Made by a program: the position numbers and the translations under genes | Shown: in pieces, positions 33,717 to 45,195 of the stretch | How positions within the stretch are numbered: the first letter of the stretch is position 1 | How the letters are laid out: each line of letters opens with the position of its first letter | Assembly (NCBI GenBank): GCA_004519485.1 | Contig: CP038111.1 | Span: forward strand, 1-64,000 | DNA from: Nannochloropsis oceanica | Lineage: Eukaryota > Sar > Eustigmatophyceae > Eustigmatales > Monodopsidaceae | DNA length: 64,000 nucleotides | Reading direction: 5' to 3' | Notes under the pieces: model-generated | The model's input: only the letters and a program-made list of their open reading frames with translations | Databases searched by the model: none | Told to the model about the DNA's origin: nothing

Positions 33717-35449
33717 CAGGCATCTAAAAGTAGCTTTGCTACATCCCTACACCTCTCGCTCCCTCCCTCCCTCCCTCCCTTCCTCCTCCGGCTGGGCTCG
33801 TTATCAGCTGGCACGTGAAGCCTTCCTCCTCGGTTACTTCCCCCTCGCCCACCACCTCCTCCTCCCCTTCCTCCTCCCGTCCCTCCCCCCCTCCTCCGAG
33901 CGCGTCCATCTCTGGCTCCAAGCGCTGGCCACCATTAGCAAAGCGGAGGGGATATGGGCTGCGTCCTTCTCCTCCACCTCCTCCTCGTCCTCCCTCCCCC
34001 CCCTCCCTCCCTCCCTCCGACCGCGAGACCCTCGAAATGACCGTCGTCAGGCCCTCCCTCCATCGCGCCCTCCTCCTCCTCCAGCAACTCGAGCATCCAT
34101 CCTCCCCCTCCTTCCCTTCCTTTCCCCGCCGCTTCCTCCTTGCCCGTCTGTCCTGTCTCTCGCTCCTCTCCTTCCTCCGAACCCTCCTCCGAGACCTCGC
34201 CCTTCTTCAATCCCTCCCCCCCTCCCTCCCCATCACGCGCCCTCACTACTATGCTCACAGATTCCCAGCGGCCTGCCAAAGGCTCGAAAGGCGACTGTGG
34301 CGATTGTTTAGAGAGGAGGGAGGAAGGGAGGGAGGGAGGGAAGGAGGGGGAGGGCAGCAGACACGATGGACATTAAGGGTGCTGATGGGCTTGCTGGGGT
34401 TGTTGGAAAAAGCCTTTCGACGACTGATTCTGGGGAAGAGGGAGGGAGGGAGGGAGGGAAGGAAGAATCCTCATTGGCCTGTGGGTATAGCCGCCTTCCC
34501 TCCCTCCCTCCCCCTCCTTCAAGTCTGCCTCCTCCTCGAGCAGCATCTCGACCAGGCCACTTGCCCGCCCGCTCTCCCTCCGTCCCTATCCGTCGCCCTT
34601 CGCCTCATGACCCATATGGAATTAACCTTGAGCCAGGTGCCGTGGCCGTACCCCAGGCGTTTCGCCTGCCCTTCCTCCCTCCCGCCATGGTCCCTCCAAA
34701 TGTATGTCGTGCCATTGGGGCCGGTGGAGGTAGGGGAGGCGGGAAGCAGAGAGGGAGGGAGGGAAGAAGGGGATGGAATGATGCAACGGCCAGTGGATGT
34801 GTGGGATGGCAATGGACAGGAGGAGGATGGAGAGAAGGAGGACGGTAGGGAGGGAGGGGCTGAGGTGGAGGTAGGCTATGGGAGGGAGGTAAAAGTGTCG
34901 GTGATGGGAGTGTTAAGGGATGTGAGCAGGGAGGAGAGGAGGAGATTAGTGCAAGTGAGAATCTTGGCTACTATTCTTAAGGAAGGGGGAAGGGGGAAAG
35001 GGGGTGGGGACGAGGTGGAGGGGGAGGAGGAGGAGGAGGAGATGGTGGTGGAGGGAGCCTCGCCTCGTCGACAACGAGTGTCTGGGCGATTGCAGCAGCA
35101 GCAGCAACAACGAGGACCAACACAGCAGATATCTACATCTTGTTCTATTCCATCTCTCCAACGTCAGCAGCAGCGGCAGCAACAACAGCAACGGCAGCAG
35201 CAGCACTACTACCACCGCGCCCTCCTCACCAGCCCTCTAGACCAAGACGACGGAACTTTCCCCGCGTGCATCCTTCAAATTCCTCCAGGGACTTTCCCAA
35301 AGCCGGGCGTGTACAGGTTATTGTTAGAGGGATCGGTGGTGGATTCAGGGGGAAGGGCATGGACGATGACTCCGGAGGGAGGGGCGGGGAGGGTGATGGT
35401 GAAGGTGTGGTGTGGAGTAAGGCGGCGACAGGGTAGGCTTCGGATGTAA
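30733..35449 (+). CDS. Large helical-repeat protein, possibly Integrator complex subunit 7
   Basis: Exon 1 is 30733-30995. Exon 2 starts at 31134 (phase 2 junction GCA AG|C GAC) and runs to 35449 if one reading-frame change near a run of eight C at 33996-34003 is accepted, giving about 1,520 residues. After the splice the text QFEALASVLPHLSFYPLPSL lines up with the INTS7 pattern QxEAxxxxPxxxxxYPxPxL. Later, YGQANIHLRSLTLRLLGLF matches its DPVARAITLRMLG helix pair. INTS7 is an alpha-solenoid scaffold of the Integrator RNA-processing complex. The rest consists of helix-rich segments broken by Ser, Glu and Gly/Arg low-complexity inserts. The C-terminal block PACILQIPPGTFPKPGVYRL may be a beta domain. 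The identity is a pattern-level inference. No intron fits the frame change, and an assembly error in the C run is the simplest reading. Confidence 0.6.
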
Positions 35450-36008
35450 AAACGGAGGAGAAAAAGAAAGAAACAAGTATCGAACATCAAGCAGCAAACA
35501 TTAATGTCGTGTCTTACCGTTGAGTTGTTCAAAATGACTTGTCTTTATCAGAGCAAGACTACAGCTTGGGGGGAATAAATGGCTTCGGCAAGATGGCTGC
35601 AGCGCCGGATAGAACTGAGAAGTAGGCGTATGAAATGCATTGTGGGTCTGTGTATACGGGCATCCTCTGATGCTTCTGCCGCGGACAGCGCAAATTCTCT
35701 TGGAAGAAAAGGGTGTAAAACGAGGCAAGAGGATGGGAGGGGGATATGTGGAACGTTTTTTCAGCGACTCTTATTTCAAAAAAAGCACCTTGCTGTCGCT
35801 GCTCATTGCTTGCCCTGCCCTCCTCTGCCTGTCAAGGTTAAACTCTATTCTCACTCTCTGACCCAGTGACCGATCACCACCAAGCACAGGCACATTAAGA
35901 ATAGAAAGCGTATCGTGCTTCGTATGGTAAATTCCGAGTCCATAATCTTTTCCTAGCTGACGAGTCAGCTAGCCAATCGCCTGCAACACACCGACCGCAA
36001 GCCAAGCT
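35450..36008. promoter_or_regulatory. Intergenic region upstream of EDEM
   Basis: About 560 bases holding the 3' flank of the Integrator-7-like gene and the EDEM promoter. Nothing else was recognised. Confidence 0.4.
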
Positions 36009-39000
36009 ATGGCCTCCCTCTCCGTATTTCCTGATCGACCACCATCCCCAAGAGTCCACACCATCACACCCAGCAGCAGCAGTAGGAGCAGGAGCAGCAT
36101 TAGTAGGAGCAGCAGGAGCAGCCGGAGCAGTAGCAACGATGCCTGCGCCCTCGCTACCTCTCCCCCCCTTTCCCAGTCCTCTCCCACATCCTCTACTCTG
36201 TCCTCTTTCTTCCCGTTTCCCCTCCTGCCCCTTATTCTCGCCTTTCTGTACCTCAGCGCCGCAAGCGATGACATCGACCCTTCTCCAACCCCTCCACCTC
36301 CTCCACCTTCCTCCTCCCTCCCCAACATCCATCTGTCGAGCAACGAGCGCATTGCTTTGAGGGAAGAGGCCCGGGGAATGTTCTACCACGCGTTTGACAA
36401 CTACATGGTGCACGCCTATCCCCTCGATGAGCTGAAGCCATTATCTTGTCAAGGTGGGAAGAAGGGGAGGGACAGCCGAACGGAATAAAGAGAAGGGGAT
36501 CTAATCTGTGCATGTCTGTCTCCGTCTGTGGTGTGTAAACCAATAAAATGATCAACCCATCATGTTTAAAGAAATTACCATGCTTTCATGATAAATTTAC
36601 CATAATAAATGGAGGATTATGAGACCCTGGTGGTATACCAATCATCGCTAACCCATGCAGCCGTACTTGACTTCTGACGCCGTTGTCTCCTTCCACCCTT
36701 CTCCCTCAGGGCGCGACTGGCGCAAACGGGAAAGAGGCACGTTGGATGACCCCCTCGGCGGCTACTCATTAACGTTGGTGGATTCCCTGGACATGCTTGC
36801 CGTGATGGGGGACTATGAAACGTAAGAAGAGAGTGGGGGGAAGGGAGGAGGGAAGGGAGGAAGGGAGGGAGGGAGGGAAGGATACACACTCGATGGAGGC
36901 AGGGAATAAGGGCGAAAAGTTCCAAACGGCCACGAATTCGAGATCACCTGCTCACATCTCACCTGTCCCTCCGTCCCTCCCTTGCCCCTTCCCTCAGTTT
37001 CCACCTGGCGGTTCAAGAGGTGATCAAAACCGTTTCCTTCCACCGGGATATCACCATCAGTGTGTTTGAGGCCACCATCCGAGTCATGGGAGGGCTGCTC
37101 TCGGCCCACTCCCTTTTAATTGCCCCAGACATGGCCTCTGTGTTCAGGTAGGAGGGAAGGAGGGAGGGACGAAAGGGAGATGCGAACAGCTGATGCATGC
37201 GTTTCCCCCCGTGTTGGTTTTGATCACCAACAAACAGAAATTTGACCCCTGCCTACAATGGTGAGCTGCTGGGGCTCGCCCTAGACTTGGGCAACCGCCT
37301 CCTACCTGCTTTCGACACGCGTACAGGTAAGCTTTTCCTCTCTCCTCTCTCCATATGTGTAGACCCTTTTTCTTCACTTGAAGTCAGTTTGAAATTTTGA
37401 AATTTTGAAAAATTCAAATTTCGTTCCCTTTCCTCGTTTCATTCTTGCAGGCATACCGATTCATCGTGTCAACCTGAAAAACGGAGTCCCTTCCGATGAG
37501 ACCAGGGAGACGTGCACAGCGGCAGCCGGCACGCTTATATTGGAATTTGGGCTGCTGTCCCGCCTGACGAAAGACTACAGGTGAGGCCCCTTCCCTCCCT
37601 TCCCTCACTTTCCTCCCTTCCCTCCCTTCCTTCCCTGCCCTATCTTTCCTTCCTTCCCTGCCTTTTGTCCTCCTTCAATACACCCCCCCCCCCATCTTCT
37701 TACCCTCCGTTCCTCCGTTCGTCCCCCCCTCAGGTTCGAGAGGGCAGCTCGGCGGGCTTTGAAGGCGCTGTGGGATCGCCGATCACCACTTAACCTCGTC
37801 GGCTCCAACATCAACACCGCAACGGGCAAATGGACTCAAGTGCACTCAGGTAGATAGATAAGCCTCTTCTTCTTTCTTTCCCACCCTCCATCACCTCCCT
37901 CTTCCCCCTCCTTCCTTTCCCTCTCTCCCTTCCTCGCTGACCTCGTTTGACGAGATGCCCACACTGGAGAACCCTCCCACCTTCCCTCCCCCGCTCCTTC
38001 CCTCCCTCCCTCCCTCCCTTGCTCCCTCCATCCTCCAGGCATTGGGGCGGGCATCGATTCCTTCTACGAGTATCTTCTCAAGGCCTTTGTCATGTTCGGA
38101 GACGAGGAGCTGCTCGACTGGTTCAACACGGCTTACGCGGCAGTGCAGGTACGCCCCTCCCTCCCTCCCTTCCTTCCTCCCTTCCTCCCTCCCCCCCTCA
38201 CTTTTCCCCCTGCCATCACTACTTGTGAAAAGGCTTGTGCTGCATAGAAAGAGAGAGAGGGAGGGAAGGAGGGAAGGAGGGAAGGAGGGAAGGAGGGAGC
38301 AACGCGGGGATAAGAAAAACACCCACCCCCCTTCCCTTCCCTCTCCCTCCCTGCCTCCCTTGCTCCCTGCCTCCCTCGCTCCCTGCCTCCCTCCCTCCCT
38401 CCCTCCCTCCCTCCCTCCCTCCCTAGGACCACACATTGTGGGGACCGTGGAACGTGGAGGTGTCAATGACGAAGGGAAAATGGCAGCCGCACCTCTTCCG
38501 AGTCTCCGCGCTGCAGGTAGGTAGGTAGGGAGGGAGAGAAGGAAGGGAGGAGAGGCAAGGACAATTCAATCATCTAAACGCAGGCTTTCTTCCCGCCCTC
38601 CCTCCCTCCCTCAGGCGTTCTGGCCCTCCCTACAGGTGCTGGCGGGCGAGCTGCCTGCCGCCAAGACGTCCTACCGAGCCTTCTACGCCCTCTGGAAGCA
38701 GTTCCAGGCCCTGCCCGAGGTGTACGACTTGCGGCAACGGGTCTTGTTGAATGTAAGCTGCCCCTCCCTCCTTCCCTTCCTCCCTCCCTCCCTCCCTCCC
38801 TCCCTCCCTCCCTCCCTCCCTCCCTCCCTCCCTCCTTTCCTTCCTCCCTCCCTCCTTTCCTCCCTCCCTCCCTCCCTCCCTCCCTTTCTCCCCCTCTCCC
38901 TCCCTCTTTCTCCTCTGTTTCTGTTGGCCCTGGTCGCTCACCCTCGGTATCGTGAGGCTCTTCGTCCACCCCGTAACCTCCCTCCCTCCCTCCCTCCCTC

Positions 39001-42000
39001 CCTCCCTCCAGTTCGCTAGGGACGCCCCGCTTCGCCCCGAATTCATCGAAAGCACCTACCACCTCTACGTCGCCACCCACGACCCTCACTACCTGGCCGT
39101 GGGGAGGGAGTTGCTGTTCGCTCTACAGAACCACACCCGCGTGCCGTGTGGTTACGCCGCTCAGGGGGATGTTTCGAACACCTCCAGGCTCGACGACCGG
39201 ATGGATTCTTTCTTCCTCAGCGAAACTGTCAAGTACCTCTTCCTCCTGTTCGATGCCTCGGTCGAAGGCGGGTTGCAGGTGGGGAGGGAGGGAGGGAGGG
39301 AGGGAGGGAGGGAGGGAGAGTGTGGTTAGCGTCTGTCATCCCTCCCTCACCCGATGCTTTCCTTTCTCTTCTTCCCTTCCTTCCTCCCTCCCTCCCTCCC
39401 TGCCTCCCTCCCTCCCTCCCTCCCTCCTTCCTTCAGTCCTCCATCTTCTGTCCTGTGGGGCCCCGGTCCTCCTGGGCCGACGTCGCTTCCCCCCCTCCCT
39501 CCCTCCCTCCCTCCCTCCCTCCCTCCTCCCGCCCCTGCCTCCCGCTGTCCCGGACACTCTTTAGCACGGAGGGCCACGTTTTTTTCGTCGAGCCGGAGGT
39601 AGAGCAACGGAGGCAGAGGAGGAGGGAGGCGGAGGAGGAGGAGAGGTAAGGAGGGAGGGAGGGAGGAAGGGAGGGAGGGCTTGTTGGTATCGCCGACACG
39701 GCATCCTTTCTGACTGTTCCTCCCTCTCTCCCTCCTTCCCTTCCTCCCCCCCTCTCTCCTACACAGAGAGCAGAAGCTCAAGGAGACAATAGAAAGCGGC
39801 AGGCATCCACACAGCCACCTCCTCCCCCCTCCCCACGCCCCCTCCTCTTCTCCTTCCTCCCTCCCTTCCTCCTCCTTTTCCTGCCCCAGCAGCGACAATA
39901 GCAGCAGCGGCAGTGGCAGCAGCAGGAGGAGCAGCGGCGGCGGCAGTAGTAGCAGCAACTTATATCCTCATGCCGCTGTCGGGGCGGCAAGAGCCGCAGC
40001 GTCGAGGAAGGGAAGGAGTGCAAACGCTGCCTCCTCCTCCTCCCCCTCCCCCTCAGCTCGTAGACGGAGACGGAGGGCGGAAAGGACAGAGGGTGGGATG
40101 TGCGCTTTGTCCGAGGAAGAGGAGGAGGGCGAGGAGGAGGGAGCTGGGGAGGGGGAGGTAGTGGTTGAAAATGCAGAGGAGGAGGAGGGAGGGAGGGAGG
40201 ACGAGGCGGCCTTGGCGCAATTGCATATCCTGCCCGTGGCGTTGAGGGCAGGAAGGGGGGGAATAGAGGGGGGATTGGTGGGCGAGGAGAAGGAGGGAGA
40301 GGGTGCGAGTGTAGACATGATTGAATTTGGAAAATTCGAGAGGCGAGTGAAGAAGGTATGGAGGAAGGGAGGGAGGGAGGGAGGGAGGGAGGGAGGGAAG
40401 GAGAGGAGAGAGGGATAGCACGGAGATGGACAAGAAGAGGGGGAGGGAGGGAGGGAGGAAGGGAGGGAGGGAGGGACGGGAGAAAGCACGGTGAAAAAGC
40501 AGCAGTACAGGCGACTGATTCCCATTATATCATTGTGGTCGTCCCCCCCTCCCTCCCTCCTTCCCTCCCCCCCTTCCCCTCTCTCGTGCATCAGGCCTTC
40601 AAGCAATTACACGCACTAGGACGGGCCACTCCCCCCCCCCCCTCCCTCTCACGCTGCTCCTCCTCCTTCTCCTCCTGCTCCTCCTGCTCCTCCTGCTCCT
40701 CCTGCTCCTCCTGCTCCTCCGCCTCCTCTCCGTTCCCTTCGTCCCCCCCCTCTCTCCCTCCCTCCCTCCTTCGCCCTGGAGCCATCCTGCAGTGCGACCA
40801 AGACGAGAAGAAGTGCAAGGTGGGGAGGTTGGCACGCGCCCCTGTCAGCCTCTCCTTCTACCCACCGCCGAGACAGGAGGAGGAGGAGGAGGAGAATAAG
40901 GAGGAGGAGGACGGGAAGGAGGGAGGCAAGGAGGAAAGGAGGGAGGAAGGGAGGAGGAGGAGGAGGAGGCCGGGACGGTTTGAAGAGTTCTGGGCTCAGT
41001 CACGAGAAGCAGCCCTCACTTATGTAAGCATGGAGAAAGCAAGCCCCTCCCTCCCTCTCCCTCCCTCCTTCCCTCCCATCCTCGCGCCCCCCCTCTCTTC
41101 CCTCAGATCAGACACTATGTCTTACTGCCCCTTTTTCCGAGCCCCCGGTTCCCACTCCCTCAATCATCCCTCCCTCCCTCCCTCCCTCCCTCTCTCCCCT
41201 CAGGTCGAGCACCACATCTACCCCTCCTTCCACGTCCTGGGCTACCCGGCAAATTTTGGTCCTGAGCTTCGACACGTAGGCCCCACCTACGGCTTCCTCG
41301 TTCCCCTCCTCCCTCCCTCCCGCCCGCCCTCAACCCCCACTTTATCCGCGAAGGAAGAGGAGGAGGGAGGGAAGGAGAAAGAGATAGAGGAGGGGAAGGG
41401 TTTCGGCACAGGGAGCTACGGTCAAGCGTGCGAGGAATTTACGGAGGAGGAGAAGAAGGGCATGGAAGGTAATGTGGTGGTGGTAGAGAGGGGGGGGTGT
41501 AGCTTTGTGTCCAAGGTGAGGCGTGTGCAGGCGGCAGGGGGGGTGGGGGTGGTAGTGTTGGATTTGCGCTCTGTTCCTCCCTCCTCGTCTTTTCCCTCGT
41601 CCTCGTCCCCGTCCATGTCGACGGAGGGGAAGAAGGAGGAGGAGGGGGGAGAAGGAGGAGGAGGGGGAGGAGGGGGAGGAGGAGGGACAGAAACAGACTC
41701 CATCTTTTCGACGTGGCAAGTGATGCACGACGATCAGACAGGGAGCGATATTGTGATTCCTTCCACCCTACTAGGAGGAGAGGGAGCGTGGAGCATCTTA
41801 CTGACGGGGTATCTCCCCATCTCTCCCTCCCTCCTTCCCTTCTTGCCCGAGGTGCAGGGGGGGGGAGGGAGGGAAGGAGGGAAGGTGTTGGTGAGGATGG
41901 GAGCGGAAGACATGCTAGCTCTGGAAGAGGAGACAGAGCTCTTGGACTTGACTGCATTGATAGGCCCCGCACTGGAGGGGAGGGAGGGTGGGAGGGAAGG

Positions 42001-42158
42001 AGGAGGAGGAGGGAAGAAGGCGAATGACTTATTGGCAAGTCTGATGAAGGGGATGAAGGATATTTTGTTGCCACGTCAGCAGAGGGGCAGGGGGTTGCCT
42101 TTGAAGGGAGGAGGAGGGAGGGAAGAGGAGGAAGAGGAGGAGGAGGTGGAGGAGGATT

Positions 42159-42192
<34 letters not shown>

Positions 42193-42355
42193 GGAGGAGG
42201 AGGAGGAGGAATGGTTGGAAGCTCTTGAGGAGGAGGATATGGAGGCGGAGGAGGAGGAGGAGGAGGAGGATGATGAGGAGGAGTGGTCGGAAGCACACGA
42301 TGAGGAGGAGACGAGGAAGCTGCTTCAGGCGACCGCTGACGGTTATGATACTTGA
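36009..42355 (+). CDS. EDEM-type alpha-mannosidase-like protein (GH47) with PA domain
   Basis: Fourteen exons sum to 4,026 bases (1,341 residues): 36009-36453, 36710-36821, 36998-37147, 37238-37326, 37451-37580, 37734-37849, 38039-38148, 38427-38516, 38615-38752, 39012-39278, 39437-39645, 39767-40355, 40595-41023 and 41204-42355. EDEM proteins trim mannose from misfolded glycoproteins in the ER and mark them for degradation. A membrane or signal segment (about 65-84) precedes the GH47 barrel, whose landmarks are intact: [83 protein letters not shown] and TLFSTEGH. Exon 14 carries a PA domain ([20 protein letters not shown]...[18 protein letters not shown]), as in EDEM3. The region between is a very long acidic and Ser-rich insert. 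The C-terminus is a run of Asp and Glu, with no KDEL-like signal. Confidence 0.92.
42158..42189 (+). repeat. (GAT)n coding microsatellite encoding poly-Asp
   Basis: About ten consecutive GAT codons near the end of EDEM, continuing into GAG/GGA repeats that encode Glu runs. Confidence 0.9.
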
Positions 42356-42759
42356 GAAAGAGAAGAGAGAGAGAGAGGAAGAGAGGAAGGGAGGGAGCGA
42401 GTAAGTGCGAAACTGCGCGTGTACCATTAGAGAGGTTTGTCACAAGTAGACGTAGGAATCACTGAAGAAAAGGAAGACTGAAAAGGAAGGAGGCAGGAAG
42501 GGAAGAAGGAAGAGAGGAAAAAGAAAGCGTTTAGAATTGGGAGACCCACAGGAGGAGGAGGAGGAGGAAGAGGAGGAAAAGGAGCTAGGCAGCCCCCCCT
42601 TTTCCCATACAAACGAAGAAGAATTAAAAGTGTATTGTTCCATGATATTGATCCGATACCGTTGTTAGATACTTCGTCACCATCCCTTTAAAACTCGCAC
42701 GATTCAATCTCACGCATCCACTCACACACACACATAGATATATACATATATACACACAA
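42356..42759. other. Intergenic region between convergent EDEM and PIGZ genes
   Basis: 404 bases holding both 3' flanks, with purine-rich sequence at 42360-42540 and a (CA)/(TA)-rich stretch at 42720-42760. No gene was seen. Confidence 0.5.
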
Positions 42760-44949
42760 TTACAGCTCTTCCCACCCTCCTTCCCCTTTCCCCTTCCCCA
42801 CCCCCTCCTTCCCCCCTCCCTCCGCCTCTCCCTTCCCCCACACCACCAGAGACCATGCCTCCCTCCCTCCCTCCCTCCCCGGTAAGTCTTCCGTACTCAT
42901 GTGAGGGAAGGTGGCAAAGACCTTTTTCATACCCTCCCTCTTCAGGAGCGACTTCAACGCATGGCTCATGCTCCCGGGCGCAACCACGTATATCCTCCCT
43001 CCTTCCCTCCCTCCCTCCCTCCCTCCCTCGAGAAGGAGGGCAAGTTCAGCGAGGGAGATCCTGCTGCCCAAATCAGTGAGGGTGAAGGGGGATAAAGGGG
43101 AGGAAGAAGGGAGGGTAGATGAGGCGGTGGCAAAGAGAAAACGCGGAGGCATGTAGGTATGGTAGAAGTAGACGGAGGGAGGGAGGAAGGGAGGAAGGGA
43201 GGGAGGGAGGGAGGCCAGGTGCTGATTAAGTCGAAGGAGGGCGGGGATAAGGCCCGCTTGGTGCAGGAAAGCGAAGAAAAACAAGCAAAGCGCGTTGTGG
43301 AGGAGGAAGAGGGAGGGCGGGAAGGAGGGAGTGGGAAGGAGAGCGAAGAGGAGGAGGAGGGGGGTGGCAAGGGGGAGGAGGAAGCGTGGTTCCTGATGGG
43401 GAGCGAGGGAGAGGAGGGACAGGGTAGAAATTACAACAGAGAGATAAAGCCTTCGGCGACGGTGGAGGGAGGGAGCTAGGGACGGAGGGAGGAAGAGGAG
43501 GTGTCGAACGAGAGTGTAAGGGGCCAGTAGGGTGAAGAGGAGAGGGAGGTTGAGGAGGAGGTGTGTCAAGCGGGGGTGGATGCCGTGGGAGGAAAGATTG
43601 GAAGAGGAGGAGTTGTATCGTAGGGCATTCCAAGGGGTGAGGACGAGGGAGAGGGGGGAGGAGGGCCTGTGGTAGTAGATGGTATCGGCGAGGAGGCAGG
43701 GGAGGGCGAGGAGGAGGACGCCGAGGAGGAGGTGGAAGCAGCAGCGGAGGAGGGGAGGGAGAGAGGGTTTGGTGGTGGGGTGTGAGGAGGAGGTGGAGAA
43801 AGAAATGGAGGGGAATATCGAGGAGGAGACGGAGGAAAGAGGGGGGGAAGGGGGGGAGGGGGAGGAGGAAAGGGGGGAGTAGGCCGCATTCCAGAGTTCG
43901 GCGAGACCGATGGGGAGGGCAAAAACAGGAAACGTAAACCGGACAAAGCACCCAAGCGCGAAGCACGCGCCGAGGGCTATTCTTCGGTTTCTGATGGAGG
44001 AGGAGGAGGAGGAGAAGGAGTAGTAGATGCGGAGGGTGACGGTTAGGAGGATGGCTTCCATGGAGTTGGAAAAAGGGCGGATGCCCATGAGGAGGGTGGG
44101 CCACCAAGCCGCGAAAATGACGAGAGCTGTCCATGCATTTAGTGAGGAGGTAGAAGAGGAGGAGGAGGAGGTGGTAGTGGGAATTGAAGAGTAGGGTGTT
44201 TGTCGTGCCTTGCTGGTCTTGGCGGCGTCTTCCTCCTTGTCGTCCTCCTTTCCTTCCTCCTCCTGCTGCCGTGCTAATTGGAAGACACATACATCCTGCC
44301 CCACACTCAATAGCCACATCATCATCCGCGGCACATAAAGTAAAAGCATCGCAGGCGGCATCTCCCCTCTTCCTTCTCCTCCCTCTGCTTTGGCTCCATC
44401 TCCTCCTCCTCCTCCTCCTCCTCCTCCTCTTCCTCCTCCTCCTTGCCCTCCGCCGAACAAATACCGGAGCACTGTAAAAGGCAACCCAGCCACAAACCAA
44501 GGACCCACGATCGAGCGCAAGGCATGCTGTGGGTGCCATTCCCAGGGTAAATAGTGATTTTCACCGAACATCTGAACGGAGGAAGAGGAGGAAGAGGTAG
44601 AGTAGGGGAGGAGGAGCCGGCGGAGGGAGGGGAAGAGATGGCAAGCCCATACCTCTTGGCCGCCTTGGAAGAATTCATCAGGATGAATGTAGCCCGGGGC
44701 AAAAATTAAAAGGGCGCGGAGGAGGAGGAGGAAGGCATAGGCCAGACACTGCCAATGCCTGGGTGGTTGTGGGAATGGCATCTGTTGTTGTGTCTGTCGG
44801 GGCAAGGAATCGGAGAAGGGTGGGGAGGTCGAAAGTGAACGATGAGGACACGAGGAGGAGGGCAAACAATAGCTCGGCAACCACGCATTAAGAGGCACCA
44901 TGTTATCCAGCACCGCCCACAACGCATCTGTGTGCTTACATTCGTCCAT
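42760..44949 (-). CDS. PIGZ: GPI mannosyltransferase 4 (GT22 family, SMP3/PIG-Z)
   Basis: A single exon of 729 residues. GT22 enzymes are ER-membrane transferases that use dolichol-P-mannose, and SMP3/PIG-Z adds the fourth mannose to the GPI core. The family signature GYIHPDEFFQGGQEV (86-100) follows the first hydrophobic helix. ENHYLPWEWHPQHALRSIV, GIRPFSNSMEAILLTVTLR, and HQEPRFLLPL are all typical of the PIG-Z/SMP3 branch, where HPDEFFQ rather than HPDEHFQ is usual. About ten hydrophobic segments are separated by Ser/Gly low-complexity loops. An in-frame ATG at residue 57 (MPFPQPPRHWQCL) would give a more typical short cytosolic N-terminus, so the start is uncertain. It is a consumer of the product of the DPM complex whose DPM3 lies at 1746-2469. 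Confidence 0.87.
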   Translation of the reverse strand: MDECKHTDALWAVLDNMVPLNAWLPSYCLPSSSCPHRSLSTSPPFSDSLPRQTQQQMPFPQPPRHWQCLAYAFLLLLRALLIFAPGYIHPDEFFQGGQEVWACHLFPSLRRLLLPYSTSSSSSSVQMFGENHYLPWEWHPQHALRSIVGPWFVAGLPFTVLRYLFGGGQGGGGRGGGGGGGGGDGAKAEGGEGRGEMPPAMLLLYVPRMMMWLLSVGQDVCVFQLARQQEEEGKEDDKEEDAAKTSKARQTPYSSIPTTTSSSSSSTSSLNAWTALVIFAAWWPTLLMGIRPFSNSMEAILLTVTLRIYYSFSSSSSSIRNRRIALGACFALGCFVRFTFPVFALPIGLAELWNAAYSPLSSSPSPPSPPLSSVSSSIFPSISFSTSSSHPTTKPSLPPLLRCCFHLLLGVLLLALPCLLADTIYYHRPSSPLSLVLTPWNALRYNSSSSNLSSHGIHPRLTHLLLNLPLLFTLLAPYTLVRHLLFLPPSLAPSLHRRRRLYLSVVISTLSLLSLAPHQEPRFLLPLATPLLLLFALLPTPSFPPSLFLLHNALCLFFFAFLHQAGLIPALLRLNQHLASLPPSLPPFLPPSVYFYHTYMPPRFLFATASSTLPSSSPLSPFTLTDLGSRISLAELALLLEGGREGGREGGRIYVVAPGSMSHALKSLLKREGMKKVFATFPHMSTEDLPGREGGREAWSLVVWGKGEAEGGGKEGVGKGKGEGGWEEL

Positions 44950-45195
44950 GGAAGCGAGAGAACAGTCTCTTTTTTTGGGGAAACATGGTTGTCGACCTTG
45001 AGACTTCAGGTGGCAAGCAAGAAACAGCAGCTTGCCTCGGTCGCTCTCGCAAATGCCTCGTGGGTGGCTGGCCGGTGATGCGTACCTGCTGCCCCTCTTT
45101 GCCCCTCTTTATTGTTCACCACATGCTCCACACTTATGTTACACACGTCATTCAACCCTTCAGAGCCCCCCCTCCACCACCACCACATCACAACC
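44950..45195. promoter_or_regulatory. Short divergent promoter, PIGZ (-) and cold-shock protein (+)
   Basis: Only 246 bases separate the two divergent starts, so the promoters must overlap or be shared. If the PIGZ start is at the internal ATG the gap is about 410 bases. Confidence 0.5.

Noticed and set aside
42855-43479. Plus-strand frames opposite PIGZ
   Set aside because: They are shadows of the minus-strand gene and are Gly/Arg/Glu or Pro/Ser rich.
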